The notes: generated by a model from the letters alone, not told the origin. Numbered from the stretch's first letter, positions 39,702-49,277 are shown. The stretch: DNA of 64,000 nucleotides from Streptomyces omiyaensis (GCF_014650895.1 NZ_BMVV01000003.1:496001-560000), one strand, 5' to 3'. Program-made: numbers and translations.

Positions 39702-40597
39702 GCAACACGACCAAGACGCCCGACGGCCTCGTCATCGTCGACAAGCCGTCGGGCTTCACCTCGCACGACGTCGTGGCCAAGATGCGCGGGATCGCCAGGA
39801 CCCGCCGCGTCGGCCACGCCGGCACGCTCGACCCCATGGCCACGGGCGTCCTCGTCCTCGGCGTGGAGCGGGCCACCAAGCTCCTCGGTCACCTCGCGCT
39901 GACCGAGAAGGAGTACCTGGGCACCATCCGCCTGGGCCAGACCACGATCACCGACGACGCCGAGGGCGAGATCACGGCGTCGGTCGACGCTTCGAAGGTC
40001 ACCCGCGAGCAGATCGACGCCGGGGTCGCGGAGCTGACGGGCGCGATCATGCAGGTCCCGTCGAAGGTCTCCGCGATCAAGATCGACGGGAAGCGGTCCT
40101 ACGCGCGCGTGCGCGGCGGCGAGGAGTTCGAGATCCCGGCCCGGCCGGTCACCGTCTCCTCCTTCCGGGTGTACGACGTGCGCGAGGCGACCGCCGAGGA
40201 CGGCACGCCCGTCGTCGACCTGGTCGTCTCGGTGGTCTGCTCCTCCGGTACGTACATCCGGGCGCTGGCCCGGGACCTCGGCGCCGGACTCGGCGTCGGC
40301 GGGCACCTGACCGCGCTGCGGCGCACCCGGGTGGGTCCGTACAAGCTGGACGGCGCCCGCACGCTCGACCAGCTCCAGGAGGAGCTGACCGTGATGCCGG
40401 TCGCCGACGCCGCGACGGCGGCGTTCCCGCGCTGGGACGTCGACGAGAAGCGGGCCCGGCTGCTGCTCAACGGGGTCCGGCTGGAGATGCCGGAGTATCC
40501 CAAGGGCCCGGTCGCGGTCTTCGGGCCGGACGGGACGCTGCTCGCCCTGGTGGAGGACCAGCGGGGCAAGGCGAAGAGCCTGGCCGTCTTCGGCTGA
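39698..40597 (+). CDS. truB: tRNA pseudouridine-55 synthase
   Basis: 299 residues. The catalytic Asp45 is in GHAGTLDPMATGVL; KEYLGTIRLGQTT, VSAIKIDGKRSYARVRGGE and SSGTYIRALARDLG are the other family blocks. It makes pseudouridine 55 in the T-loop of tRNAs. Translationally coupled to rbfA. Confidence 0.95.
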   Translation: MSNTTKTPDGLVIVDKPSGFTSHDVVAKMRGIARTRRVGHAGTLDPMATGVLVLGVERATKLLGHLALTEKEYLGTIRLGQTTITDDAEGEITASVDASKVTREQIDAGVAELTGAIMQVPSKVSAIKIDGKRSYARVRGGEEFEIPARPVTVSSFRVYDVREATAEDGTPVVDLVVSVVCSSGTYIRALARDLGAGLGVGGHLTALRRTRVGPYKLDGARTLDQLQEELTVMPVADAATAAFPRWDVDEKRARLLLNGVRLEMPEYPKGPVAVFGPDGTLLALVEDQRGKAKSLAVFG

Positions 40598-40671
40598 GAC
40601 GGCCCGGGCCGGCAGGTCCGGGCCGGTGGGCCTCCGCCGGGCACGCCCCGGCCGGTACGCCTCCGGCGACG

Positions 40672-40714
40672 GAAGGGCGGGTGCGCGCTGCGCGCCCGCC
40701 CTTCGGTGTTTCTT
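40672..40714 (+). terminator. Terminator after truB
   Basis: Arms 40672-40684 and 40692-40704 form a 13-bp stem with one T-G wobble; the following bases GGTGTTTCTTC are T-rich. Confidence 0.75.
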
Positions 40715-40803
40715 CACCCCATCGAGGAGGCGCTCGGAGCGAACGGGGGGAGCGCGAGGGGGCGCGTTCCCCGCACCGTGCGGTCCGCCGCCCGCCCCCG
40801 GCC

Positions 40804-40816
40804 TACCCTCCAGACC
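40804..40816 (+). promoter_or_regulatory. -10 box for a probably leaderless transcript
   Basis: TACCCT (40804-40809) is followed by 7 nt and ATG 40817. No Shine-Dalgarno is present between, as in leaderless Streptomyces genes. Confidence 0.45.
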
Positions 40817-43800
40817 ATGGGACGCGGGGACCTGGCGGAGCCGGTGGGGCTGGTGCGCATCTGCGATCTGGCGGGCCGGCCGCGCGGCACCGGATTCGTC
40901 GCCGACCACGAGGGCACCCTCGTCACCAGCCACGAGGCCGTCGACGGACTCGCGCGCGTCGTGCTCCACGCGCCCGGCGAGCGGACCTGGCTCGCCGACG
41001 CCGACGCCATCGTCCCCCTCCCCGGCCACGGGCTCGCCGTGATCCGCACCGAGGGCCTCGGCGTCCCCCCGCTGCCGCTCGCCACCCGCGCGGCCGTCGA
41101 ACCCGGCACCTACGTCCGGATCGCCGCGCACGGCTGGCGCGAGGCCCGCGTCCTCGGCCCCGCCGCCGTCACGTACACCGCGACCGACCGCTTCCACACC
41201 CTCCCCGACGCCCTCGAACTCGCCATCGGCACCGAGGGGGCCGAGGCGCTGCGCCTCGGCGGCCCGGCGGCCGGCGGGCCCGTCCTCGACAGTGCCACCG
41301 GCACCGTCCTCGGCGTCCTCGGCACCGCCCTCCAGGGCGACCCGCGCGCCGCCGGACACGCCGTCCCGATCCGCCCCGACGGTCCCCTCGCCGCGCTGCT
41401 GCGCCGCAACGCGGCCACGGTCCCCGCCTACGGCCCCGACCTCAACCTCGCCGCCGTCCTCGCCCTCACCGCCCCCACCGCCCTCCCGGCCGGCGACCCG
41501 TCCCCCTGGCCCGCGCCGGTCGCCCGCCCGGCCGCCCGCCGGGCCCTCACCCGCTTCGCCGCCGGAGCCGACCCCGACCCCGCCCCCGTGCTCGCCGTCG
41601 TCGGCGAACCCGGCTGCGGGCGGACCACCCTGCTCGGCACCGTCTGCGAGGAGCGGGCGCGCGGAGCCGCGCCCGCGCCGACCGTACGGCTCCGCGGCGC
41701 CGACCTGCGGGAGGGGGACGGCTCCGTCGCCGACGCCGTCGGGCGGGTCCTGCACCACGCCGCCCGGATCGCGGCCGCCTCCGGGGACGCCGGGGACACC
41801 GTCACCCCCGAGCGGGCCGCCGGCCTCGCCCGGGAGGCCGGGCGGCCGCTCCTCGTCGTCCTCGACGGACCCGAGGAGATGCCCCCGCTCCTCGTCCACC
41901 GGCTCGCCGGATGGACCGGCGCCACCGAGCACTGGCTGCGCGCCCACGGCGCCCGGCTCGTCCTCGCCTGCCGGCCCGAGTACGCCGACCGGGCGGCGGA
42001 GCTCTGGAGCGAGCCCCCCGCCGTGCTGCCCCTCGGCGACCTCACCGACGACGAGGCCCGGACCGTGCGCCGGGGGTACGGGCTCGCGGACGACGCCCTC
42101 GCCGACGCCGACGCCCGGCACCCGCTCGCCCTGCGGCTGCTCGCCGAGGTGCGGGCCGCGCTCCCCGGCGAGGTGCCCGGCCGCCCCGGCCGCGCCGAGA
42201 TCTTCACCGCCCACCTGGACCTGATGTGCCTGCGGATCGCGGTCCGGATCGCCGCCGGCACCCGCCCGCTGCCCGGCGGCACCGCCGTCCGGCGGCTCGC
42301 CGCGCGGGTCACCGGCCAGGTCCACGAGGCCGCCCGGCGCTGCCTCGGCCCCGGCCACGGCCTCCTCGACCGCGCCTCCTTCGAGGAGCTGTTCCCGTGG
42401 CGCGAGGGCTGGGCCTCCGCCGTCCTCACCGAGGGCCTCCTCGTCCCCGCCGGCACCGGCTACCGCTTCGCCCACGAGGAGCTCTCCGACTGGCTCCAGG
42501 CCGCCCACCTCGACCTCGACGCCGCCCTCCGGTCCCTCGTCCACGACCGGCCGCCCACCGAGCGCCCCGATCCCCCCGCCCCCGTCCCGGACCGGGATCC
42601 GGATCCCGCCGCGGCTCCGGTCCCGGAACCCGGCCCGGACCCCGCCCCCGTCCGGCCGCGCGGACGGCGACGGCGCGCGGCGGCCGCGGACGGCGGCGAG
42701 GGCGCAGACGTCCGCGGGGACCGGGACGCGGCCGCCGGAGCAGCCCCGGACCCCGCCCAGCCGCCGGTGCCGCGCCACCGGGTGGGGACGGTCGTCCAGG
42801 CCCTGCTGCTCGCCCACCGGGAGGGCGGCCCGGACGCCCTCGCGCCCCGGCTGCGCGCGCTCGTCGACTTCCTGGCCGCGCCGGACACCCGGACGCGGGA
42901 CGAGGCCGTGTGGTGGGCGGGCGCCCTGCTCGCCCGGACCCTCGCCGGGATCGGCGACCCGCGCCCCTACCTGCCCGTGCTGCGGCGGCTCGCCGACCGG
43001 GTGGGCGAGGACGACGGCCGGGCCGCCGGGCTCGGCGCCTTCGGGCCCGCCTGGTGGCGCGAGACGCACGTCGGGGAGGACGAGCGGGCCGACCTGCTCC
43101 GGCGGCTGGTCACCGGCGACCCGGCCTACGCCGGCCTGGCCGAGGAGCTGCTCGCCGCCGCGCCCCGGGCCGTCCAGCCCCTGCTCTGCCGCTGGTTCAC
43201 GGACGGCCGGACCCTGGCCTCCCGCCCGTACACCACCGTCGCCGTCCTCGCCCAGGAACTCCTCCACGCCCACCGGGGGCTCGCCCCCGACGACCTGTGC
43301 GAGGCGCTGGCCGGCACCGCCCACCCGCTCGCCGAGGGACTGCTGGGCGCGCTCGTCGACGACGAACCGGCCGCGCTCTGCCGGGCCGTGGACCGGTGGG
43401 CCCACGACGACGCGCGGCCCGAGCGGCGCACCGCAGCGGCCGTCTACGGCAGCCTGCTGGCCGCCCGCGGCCCCCGGGGGCAGGACCGCGAGCTGCTCCG
43501 GTACGCGGCGGGCGCGCTGCTCGCCCGGACCGGCGACCGGCGGCCGCACGGAGCCGCCCTCGGCATCCTCGTCCGCGACCCGCACACCCGGAGCCGGTAC
43601 CTGGACCGCGCCCTCGCCGACCCCCGTACCCCCGCCGACGCCCTCGTGGCGGCGCTCCCCGGCCACCCCGGGCCGGTCCTCGACGCCCTCCGGGAGCGGC
43701 TGGACGCGGGACGCGACCCGGGCGGCGTCCTGCGGGCGCTCGCCGCCGTCGACACGCCCGCCCTCACCCGCGGGATCGCCGCCCTCGTCCGGGAGTACGT

Positions 43801-44326
43801 GATCCGCCGCCCCGAGGGCGCCGGACACGCCGCCGGCTACGTCGACCTGCGGTTCGAGGAGGGGCCGACCGCGCGGGCGGTCCTCTTCCCCCTGGTCGTC
43901 GGCCTGATCCACGGCCGGCCCGCCGCCGTCCGGCGCGCCCTCGCGCCCGTCCTCGCCGCCCCCGGCACCGGCGCCTCCCGCCACCTGCGGGCCGAGCTCC
44001 TCGACGTCCTCCTCGACCACGAGACCCACGCCGCCGAGCCGGGGGAGCGGACCGTGCCGGACGCGCTGCTGACCGCCGCCGCCGAGGGCGCCGCCCGCCG
44101 TACGCCGCCGCGCAACCGCGCGCTGCTGGCCCGCACCGGCGCCCTCTACGCCCGCGACCCGGGCGGCCCCGCCCACCGCGACCGGCTGCTCGCCGCGCTC
44201 GCCGCCGACCACCCGGCCTTCGCCGCGCTGCTCGCGCAGAGCGTGCCCGCACCGCGCGGACCCGCCACAGTCTCCATGCCGATGCGAACCGACGGGCGCG
44301 GGCATGGCAGTCTTAGACCTGCGTAA
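40817..44326 (+). CDS. Trypsin-like (apparently inactive) domain fused to STAND-like NTPase and helical repeats
   Basis: 1169 residues from ATG 40817. Residues 1-190 look like a chymotrypsin-fold protease: GTGFVADHEGTLVTSHEAV has His39 in the catalytic position, but the Asp position reads GLAVIR (Gly72) and the Ser motif GDSGGP reads PAAGGP (Ala152), so the triad is broken. An NTPase domain follows with VVGEPGCGRTTLL (about 262-275; Arg in place of the Walker A Lys) and LLVVLDGPEEM (about 348-358). A winged-helix-like region, a Pro/Asp-rich linker (about 580-645) and a ~500-residue helical repeat C-terminus complete the chain. The architecture recalls STAND signalling ATPases with protease effectors. 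It sits between truB and ribF with its own leaderless promoter. Function unknown. Confidence 0.8.
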   Translation: MGRGDLAEPVGLVRICDLAGRPRGTGFVADHEGTLVTSHEAVDGLARVVLHAPGERTWLADADAIVPLPGHGLAVIRTEGLGVPPLPLATRAAVEPGTYVRIAAHGWREARVLGPAAVTYTATDRFHTLPDALELAIGTEGAEALRLGGPAAGGPVLDSATGTVLGVLGTALQGDPRAAGHAVPIRPDGPLAALLRRNAATVPAYGPDLNLAAVLALTAPTALPAGDPSPWPAPVARPAARRALTRFAAGADPDPAPVLAVVGEPGCGRTTLLGTVCEERARGAAPAPTVRLRGADLREGDGSVADAVGRVLHHAARIAAASGDAGDTVTPERAAGLAREAGRPLLVVLDGPEEMPPLLVHRLAGWTGATEHWLRAHGARLVLACRPEYADRAAELWSEPPAVLPLGDLTDDEARTVRRGYGLADDALADADARHPLALRLLAEVRAALPGEVPGRPGRAEIFTAHLDLMCLRIAVRIAAGTRPLPGGTAVRRLAARVTGQVHEAARRCLGPGHGLLDRASFEELFPWREGWASAVLTEGLLVPAGTGYRFAHEELSDWLQAAHLDLDAALRSLVHDRPPTERPDPPAPVPDRDPDPAAAPVPEPGPDPAPVRPRGRRRRAAAADGGEGADVRGDRDAAAGAAPDPAQPPVPRHRVGTVVQALLLAHREGGPDALAPRLRALVDFLAAPDTRTRDEAVWWAGALLARTLAGIGDPRPYLPVLRRLADRVGEDDGRAAGLGAFGPAWWRETHVGEDERADLLRRLVTGDPAYAGLAEELLAAAPRAVQPLLCRWFTDGRTLASRPYTTVAVLAQELLHAHRGLAPDDLCEALAGTAHPLAEGLLGALVDDEPAALCRAVDRWAHDDARPERRTAAAVYGSLLAARGPRGQDRELLRYAAGALLARTGDRRPHGAALGILVRDPHTRSRYLDRALADPRTPADALVAALPGHPGPVLDALRERLDAGRDPGGVLRALAAVDTPALTRGIAALVREYVIRRPEGAGHAAGYVDLRFEEGPTARAVLFPLVVGLIHGRPAAVRRALAPVLAAPGTGASRHLRAELLDVLLDHETHAAEPGERTVPDALLTAAAEGAARRTPPRNRALLARTGALYARDPGGPAHRDRLLAALAADHPAFAALLAQSVPAPRGPATVSMPMRTDGRGHGSLRPA

Positions 44327-44366
44327 TGGGCGCACAGGGCGAACAGGCGGACGAGGAGCGGTCACA

Positions 44367-45326
44367 GTGCAGCGCTGGCGTGGCTTGGAGGACATCCCCC
44401 AGGACTGGGGGCGCAGCGTCGTCACCATCGGCTCCTACGACGGAGTGCACCGCGGGCACCAGCTGATCATCGGGCGGGCCGTCGAGCGCGCCCGCGAGCT
44501 GGGCGTCCCCACCGTCGTGGTGACCTTCGACCCGCACCCCTCCGAGGTGGTGCGCCCGGGCAGCCATCCGCCGCTGCTCGCCCCGCACCACCGGCGCGCC
44601 GAGCTGATGGCCGAGCTGGGCGTGGACGCGGTCCTCGTGCTCCCCTTCACCGCCGAGTTCTCGCAGCTGTCGCCGGCCGACTTCATCGTCAAGGTGCTCG
44701 TCGACAAGCTGCACGCCCGGGCCGTCATCGAGGGCCCCAACTTCCGCTTCGGCCACCGCGCCGCGGGCAACGTGGAGTTCCTCACCGAGCTGGGCGCCAC
44801 CTACGACTACGAGGTCGAGGTCATCGACCTGTACGTGAGCGGCGCCGCCGGCGGCGGACAGCCCTTCTCCTCCACCCTGACCCGTCGGCTGGTGGCCGAG
44901 GGCGACGTGACCGGCGCCGCCGAGATCCTCGGCCGCCCGCACCGCGTCGAGGGCATCGTCGTGCGCGGCGCCCAGCGCGGCCGCGAACTGGGCTTCCCCA
45001 CCGCCAACGTGGAGACCCTGCCGCACACCGCGATCCCCGCCGACGGGGTCTACGCCGGCTGGCTGACCGCGGCGGGCGAGCGGATGCCGGCGGCGATCTC
45101 CGTCGGCACCAACCCGCAGTTCGACGGCACCGAGCGGACGGTGGAGGCGTACGCGATCGACCGCGAGGGCCTCGACCTGTACGGGCTCCACGTCACCGTC
45201 GACTTCCTCGCCTACGTGCGCGGCATGCTCAAGTTCGACACCCTCGACGACCTGCTGGTGGCGATGGCCGCCGACGTCGAGAAGTGCCGGACCCTGACGG
45301 CCGCGTACGACGCCGCCGGGGCCTGA
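44367..45326 (+). CDS. ribF: Bifunctional riboflavin kinase/FAD synthetase
   Basis: 319 residues. The FAD synthetase half carries VTIGSYDGVHRGHQ and VVVTFDPHPSEVV; the flavokinase half carries GRELGFPTANVE and DGVYAGWL. It makes FMN and FAD from riboflavin in the cytosol. GTG 44367 is preferred because GAGGAG (44353-44358) precedes it by 8 nt; an ATG at 44304 inside the upstream gene's end is also in frame. Confidence 0.94.
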   Translation: MQRWRGLEDIPQDWGRSVVTIGSYDGVHRGHQLIIGRAVERARELGVPTVVVTFDPHPSEVVRPGSHPPLLAPHHRRAELMAELGVDAVLVLPFTAEFSQLSPADFIVKVLVDKLHARAVIEGPNFRFGHRAAGNVEFLTELGATYDYEVEVIDLYVSGAAGGGQPFSSTLTRRLVAEGDVTGAAEILGRPHRVEGIVVRGAQRGRELGFPTANVETLPHTAIPADGVYAGWLTAAGERMPAAISVGTNPQFDGTERTVEAYAIDREGLDLYGLHVTVDFLAYVRGMLKFDTLDDLLVAMAADVEKCRTLTAAYDAAGA

Positions 45327-45350
45327 CCGCCCCGCGCCCCCGTTCCCGGG

Positions 45351-45378
45351 GCCGCCGGACGGTGCGCCGCCCGGCGGC
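45351..45378. terminator. Bidirectional terminator between ribF and the ABC operon
   Basis: GCCGCCGG (45351-45358) pairs with CCGGCGGC (45371-45378), with an inner CGG/CCG stem and TGCG loop. It lies between convergent stops at 45326 and 45385. Confidence 0.65.
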
Positions 45379-45384
45379 GGCCGC

Positions 45385-46371
45385 TCAGTCCTCGCGGGCC
45401 GCCGCCCAGTGGCAGGCCACGCCCCCCTCCCCGCCGCCCGCGCGGAGCACCGGCAGCGGCTCGGTGCGGCAGCGGTCGGCGACCGGCGCCGCCTCGCCCG
45501 AGGCCAGCACGTGGCAGCGGGCGTGGAAGCGGCAGCCGCCGGGGATCCGCGCCGGGTCCGGCGGTTCGCCGCCCAGCACCACCGGGGCCGTCTCCGACTC
45601 CGGCAGCACCGACAGCAGGGCCCGGGTGTACGGATGCCGGGGCGCCGTCAGCACGGTCTCGACCGGGCCCGTCTCCACCACCCGGCCCAGGTACATGACC
45701 GCCACCCGGTCCGCGATGTTCCAGGCGAGGCCCAGGTCGTGCGTCACGACCAGGGCCGAGAGGCCGAGTTCGTCGCGCAGCCGGAGCAGCAGCGCCAGGA
45801 TCTCGCCGCGCACCGACGCGTCCAGGGAGGCCACCGGCTCGTCCGCGACGATGAGCTCGGGCTCCAGGACGAGCGCCCCCGCGATCACCACCCGCTGCCG
45901 CTGGCCGCCGGACAGCTCGTGCGGATAGCGCAGGAAGAACCGCTCGGGGGGCCGCAGCCCCGCCCGGGACAGCGCCTCCGCGACCGCCGCGCGCTCCTCG
46001 GCGCCGTTGCGGTGGACGCCGTGGATCCGCAGCCCCTCGGCGACCGCCTCGTACACGGTGTGCCGCGGGTTGAGCGAGCCGCTCGGGTCCTGGAGGACGA
46101 GCTGGGCGCGGCGGCGGTAGGCCTTCAGCGCCCGCGAGGTGTACGCGAGGGGCTCCCCGGCGAAGGAGACCGTGCCGGCCCCCGGCCGCACCAGGCCGAG
46201 GAGGGTGCGGGCCAGGGTCGTCTTGCCGCAGCCGGACTCGCCGACCAGGGCCACGATCTCGCCCGCGCCGATCTCCAGGTCCACCCCGTCGACCGCCCGG
46301 GCGGGCGGGGCGCCCCGCCGCCCCGGGAAGGCGACGTGCACCCCGCTGGCGGTCAGCAGCCCACTCGTCAT
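45385..46371 (-). CDS. Oligopeptide/nickel-type ABC transporter ATP-binding protein (OppF/DppF-like)
   Basis: 328 residues: Walker A GESGCGKTT, signature LSGGQRQRVVIAGAL, Walker B LIVADEPVASLD, and the C-terminal oligopeptide-transport extension RIPGGCRFHARCHV with the family's cysteines. It pairs with the neighbouring OppD-like ATPase to drive import through the two permeases. Its ATG overlaps the stop of that gene (46368-46371). Confidence 0.93.
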   Translation of the reverse strand: MTSGLLTASGVHVAFPGRRGAPPARAVDGVDLEIGAGEIVALVGESGCGKTTLARTLLGLVRPGAGTVSFAGEPLAYTSRALKAYRRRAQLVLQDPSGSLNPRHTVYEAVAEGLRIHGVHRNGAEERAAVAEALSRAGLRPPERFFLRYPHELSGGQRQRVVIAGALVLEPELIVADEPVASLDASVRGEILALLLRLRDELGLSALVVTHDLGLAWNIADRVAVMYLGRVVETGPVETVLTAPRHPYTRALLSVLPESETAPVVLGGEPPDPARIPGGCRFHARCHVLASGEAAPVADRCRTEPLPVLRAGGGEGGVACHWAAARED

Positions 46372-47336
46372 CCGCGCTCACTCCCCACGTGCAGGCAGGC
46401 GGCCCGGCGCCCGGCGCCCGCCGCCCGCAGTTCCTGGTCGTCCTCGGCGCACGCCGCGACCGCCACCGGGCAGCGCGGGTGGAAGGCGCAGCCGTCGGGC
46501 AGCGCCGCCGGGTCCGGCGGGTCGCCGGGCAGGCCGCGCGGCGCCCGCCGCGAGGCCGGGTCCCCGATCCGGGGGAAGGCCGAGGAGAGCGCCCGCCCGT
46601 AGGGGTGGGCGGCCGCCCGGTACACCTCGGCGGCCGGTCCCTCCTCGACGATCCGGCCCGCGTACATGACGGCGAGCCGGTCGCAGGCGTCGGCGAGCAC
46701 CGCCAGGTCGTGGCTGATCATCATCAGGCCGATGGACTCCTCGGCCACCAGCCGCTCGATGAGCCGCAGGATCTGCGCCTGGATCATCACGTCGAGCGCG
46801 GTGGTCGGCTCGTCGGCGACGATCAGGCGCGGTGCGCAGGCGAGCGCCATCGCGATCATCACGCGCTGCCGCTGCCCGCCGGAGAGCTCGTGCGGATAGC
46901 CGGCGGCCCGGGAGGCGGGCAGCCCGACCTGTTCGAGGAGGGCGGCGACCCGCTTGCGGGCCTGCGCGGGGGTGGCCCGGCCGTGCACCAGGAGCGGCTC
47001 GGCGATCTGGTCGCCGATCCGGCGCACCGCGTTCAGCGAGTGCATCGCGCCCTGGAAGACGATCGAGGCGCCCGCCCAGCGGACCGCCCGCAGCCGCCCC
47101 CACTTCATGGCGAGCACGTCCTCCCCGTCGAGGAGGATCTCGCCGTCGAGCCGGGCGGCCGGGGGGAGCAGCCGCAGCAGGGCGAGCGCCAGCGTCGACT
47201 TCCCGCAGCCGGACTCGCCGGCCACGCCCAGCTTCGACCCGGCCTCCAGCGTGAGGTCGACCCCGCGCACGGCGGGGACGGCGCCGGCCCCGGAGCCGTA
47301 CGTGACCCTCAGGTCCCTGATCTTCAGGAGGCTCAA
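46368..47336 (-). CDS. Oligopeptide/nickel-type ABC transporter ATP-binding protein (OppD/DppD-like)
   Basis: 322 residues. Walker A GESGCGKST, LSGGQRQRVMIAMALAC, LIVADEPTTALD and a C-terminal ALPDGCAFHPRCPVAVAAC cysteine-rich tail. The start is TTG 47336 (M-S-L-L-K-I-R-D), overlapping the permease stop by four bases (TTGA), the only start that gives the complete first strand; a TTG start is rare here. The same frame remains open through the upstream permease gene but that part is out of frame with its real product. Confidence 0.9.
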   Translation of the reverse strand: MSLLKIRDLRVTYGSGAGAVPAVRGVDLTLEAGSKLGVAGESGCGKSTLALALLRLLPPAARLDGEILLDGEDVLAMKWGRLRAVRWAGASIVFQGAMHSLNAVRRIGDQIAEPLLVHGRATPAQARKRVAALLEQVGLPASRAAGYPHELSGGQRQRVMIAMALACAPRLIVADEPTTALDVMIQAQILRLIERLVAEESIGLMMISHDLAVLADACDRLAVMYAGRIVEEGPAAEVYRAAAHPYGRALSSAFPRIGDPASRRAPRGLPGDPPDPAALPDGCAFHPRCPVAVAACAEDDQELRAAGAGRRAACLHVGSERG

Positions 47337-48217
47337 CGCCCCACCCCCAGCCTCGGGTTGAGCACGGATTCGACGGCCCGGCCGCAGAGCGTGAAGGCGA
47401 GCGCGACCAGCGCGATCGCGATCCCCGGCGGGGCCAGGTACCACCAGTGCCCGGAGGAGACCGCGCCCGCCTCGCGCGCGTCCTGGAGCATCCCGCCCCA
47501 GGACACCACGGTCGGGTCGCCGAGCCCGAGGAAGGCGAGGGTGGCCTCGGTGAGGATCGCGGTGGAGATGCCGAGGGTGGTCTGGGCGAGGACCAGCGGC
47601 ATCACGTTCGGCAGCACGTGCCGGGCCATGACGTGCCGGTGGCCGCCGCCGAGGGCGGTGGCCCGCTCGATGTAGGGGCGGGACTCGACGGCGATCGTCT
47701 GCGCCCGCACCAGCCGGGCGGTGGTCGGCCAGGAGGTGACGCCGATGGCGAGGACCACCGTCCACATCGACCGGGACATCACGGTCGCCAGCACGATCGC
47801 CAGGACCAGCGTCGGCATCACCAGGAACCAGTCGGTGATCCGCATCACGACGGTGGAGAGCCAGCCGCCGTAGTGGCCCGCGAGGACCCCGACGAGGGTC
47901 CCGATGGCGACCGACAGGACCGCCGCGAGCAGCCCCACCAGCAGCGAGATCCGCGCCCCCCAGACCAGCAGCCCGAGCAGCGACCGGCCGAACTGGTCGG
48001 TGCCCAGGGGGAACTCGGCGCTGGGCGGCTCCAGGGCCGTGCCGGGCGCGTTCGTCACCGACTGCACGTCGGCCCCGACGGTCAGCGGCGCGGTGACCGC
48101 GAGCAGCGCGATCAGGGCCAGCCCGGCGAGCCCGTAGAGGCCCGCCCGGTGGCTCCGGTACGTCTTCCAGAAGCGTGCCGCGGAGCCCCTGCGGCGCTCC
48201 CACGCGAGAGAGGTCAT
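47333..48217 (-). CDS. ABC transporter permease (OppC/DppC-like)
   Basis: 294 residues, six helices. Begins MTSLAWERRRGSAARFWKTYRSHR; GTDQFGRSLLGLLVWGARISLLVG and ERATALGGGHRHVMARHVLPNVMP (EAA loop) are typical of OppC. It overlaps the upstream permease by ATGA (48214-48217). Confidence 0.93.
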   Translation of the reverse strand: MTSLAWERRRGSAARFWKTYRSHRAGLYGLAGLALIALLAVTAPLTVGADVQSVTNAPGTALEPPSAEFPLGTDQFGRSLLGLLVWGARISLLVGLLAAVLSVAIGTLVGVLAGHYGGWLSTVVMRITDWFLVMPTLVLAIVLATVMSRSMWTVVLAIGVTSWPTTARLVRAQTIAVESRPYIERATALGGGHRHVMARHVLPNVMPLVLAQTTLGISTAILTEATLAFLGLGDPTVVSWGGMLQDAREAGAVSSGHWWYLAPPGIAIALVALAFTLCGRAVESVLNPRLGVGR

Positions 48218-49275
48218 CGGCCCACCCGGGGGTCGAGCAGCGGATAGAGCAGGTCGGCGAGGAGGTTCATGAGGATCATCGCCCCGGCGAAGACGACGAA
48301 CAGGCCCTGGACGAGCGGCAGGTCGGGCACGCTCAGCGCCTGGTAGAAGAGGCCGCCGAGACCCGGCCAGGAGAAGACCGTCTCCACCAGGATCGAACCG
48401 GCCGCCACGTGGCCCAGGTTGATGAAGACCATGGTGACGGTCGGCAGCAGGGCGTTCGGCACCGCGTGCCGGCGCCGCACCTCGTCGTCCCTGAGGCCCT
48501 TCGCGCGGGCGGTCGTCAGGTAGTCGCCGCCCATCTCGTCGAGGAGCGAGGAGCGCATCACCAGGAGCGTCTGCGCGTAGCCGACCGCGACCAGCGTCAC
48601 CACCGGCAGGACGAGGTGGTGGGCGACGTCGAGGACGTGGGCGAAGCCGGTCTCGCCGGTCCCCGACTCCATGCCGCCGGTCGGGAAGAGCCCCGGGACC
48701 GGGCCCATGCCCACCGAGAAGACGATGATGAGCAGCAGGCCGAGCCAGAAGGACGGCACCGACCACAGGGTGAGCGCGATCCCGGTGTTCACCCGGTCGC
48801 CGAGGCCGCCGTGCCGCCACGCGGAGCGGGTGCCGAGCCACAGCCCGAGGGCCGAGTAGAGCACCACGGCGACGCCGGTGAGGAGCAGCGTCGCCGGCAG
48901 CTTCGCCGCGATCAGCTCGCCGACCGGGGCGCGGAACTGGAAGGAGGTGCCGAGGTCGCCGCCGAGCGCCTTCGCGCAGTAGTCGGCGAACTGCTGCCAC
49001 AGCGGCAGATCGAGGCCGAACTGGCGCCTCAGGGTGGCCAGTTGTTCGGCGGAGGTGGGGATGCCGTGGGTCATCGCCTTGACCGGGTCGCCGGGGATGA
49101 TCCGGAAGAGGAAGAAGCTGGTGACCAGTACGGCGAAGAGGGAGACGAGCGCGCCGCCCAGCTTCCCCGCCGCGTGGCGGAGGTAGCCGGAGGAGACGCC
49201 GGTGCGGGGTGCGCCGTCCGTGGCGCGGGCCTCCTCGGCCCGCGCCACGCCGGCGGGGGTGCTTGCCGTCGTCAT
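48214..49275 (-). CDS. ABC transporter permease (OppB/DppB-like)
   Basis: 353 residues. After a ~30-residue cytoplasmic stretch the typical LFAVLVTSFFLFRIIPGDPVKAM helix appears, then DLGTSFQFRAPVGELI and the EAA loop TARAKGLRDDEVRRRHAVPNALLP. The ATG 49275 lies 2 nt after the stop of the binding-protein gene. The N-terminal extension (GVARAEEARATDGAPRTG) is longer than usual. Confidence 0.92.
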   Translation of the reverse strand: MTTASTPAGVARAEEARATDGAPRTGVSSGYLRHAAGKLGGALVSLFAVLVTSFFLFRIIPGDPVKAMTHGIPTSAEQLATLRRQFGLDLPLWQQFADYCAKALGGDLGTSFQFRAPVGELIAAKLPATLLLTGVAVVLYSALGLWLGTRSAWRHGGLGDRVNTGIALTLWSVPSFWLGLLLIIVFSVGMGPVPGLFPTGGMESGTGETGFAHVLDVAHHLVLPVVTLVAVGYAQTLLVMRSSLLDEMGGDYLTTARAKGLRDDEVRRRHAVPNALLPTVTMVFINLGHVAAGSILVETVFSWPGLGGLFYQALSVPDLPLVQGLFVVFAGAMILMNLLADLLYPLLDPRVGR

Positions 49276-49277
49276 CG

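Noticed and set aside
39382..44316. Long Arg/Pro-rich frame (1644 codons) spanning rbfA, truB and the NTPase gene
   Set aside because: It crosses several well-supported genes in another frame and has shadow composition (Arg/Pro/His runs).
44395..44410. CCCCCAGGACTGGGGG palindrome as a regulatory element
   Set aside because: It lies within conserved ribF coding sequence (DIPQDWG) and is explained by the codons.
46368..48203. A single 611-residue ABC protein
   Set aside because: The upstream half of this frame is out of frame with the real permease at 47333-48217; the ATPase starts at TTG 47336.
47333..49000. A 555-residue fused permease
   Set aside because: Only the part from ATG 48217 has permease sequence; the rest is a shadow of the OppB-like gene.
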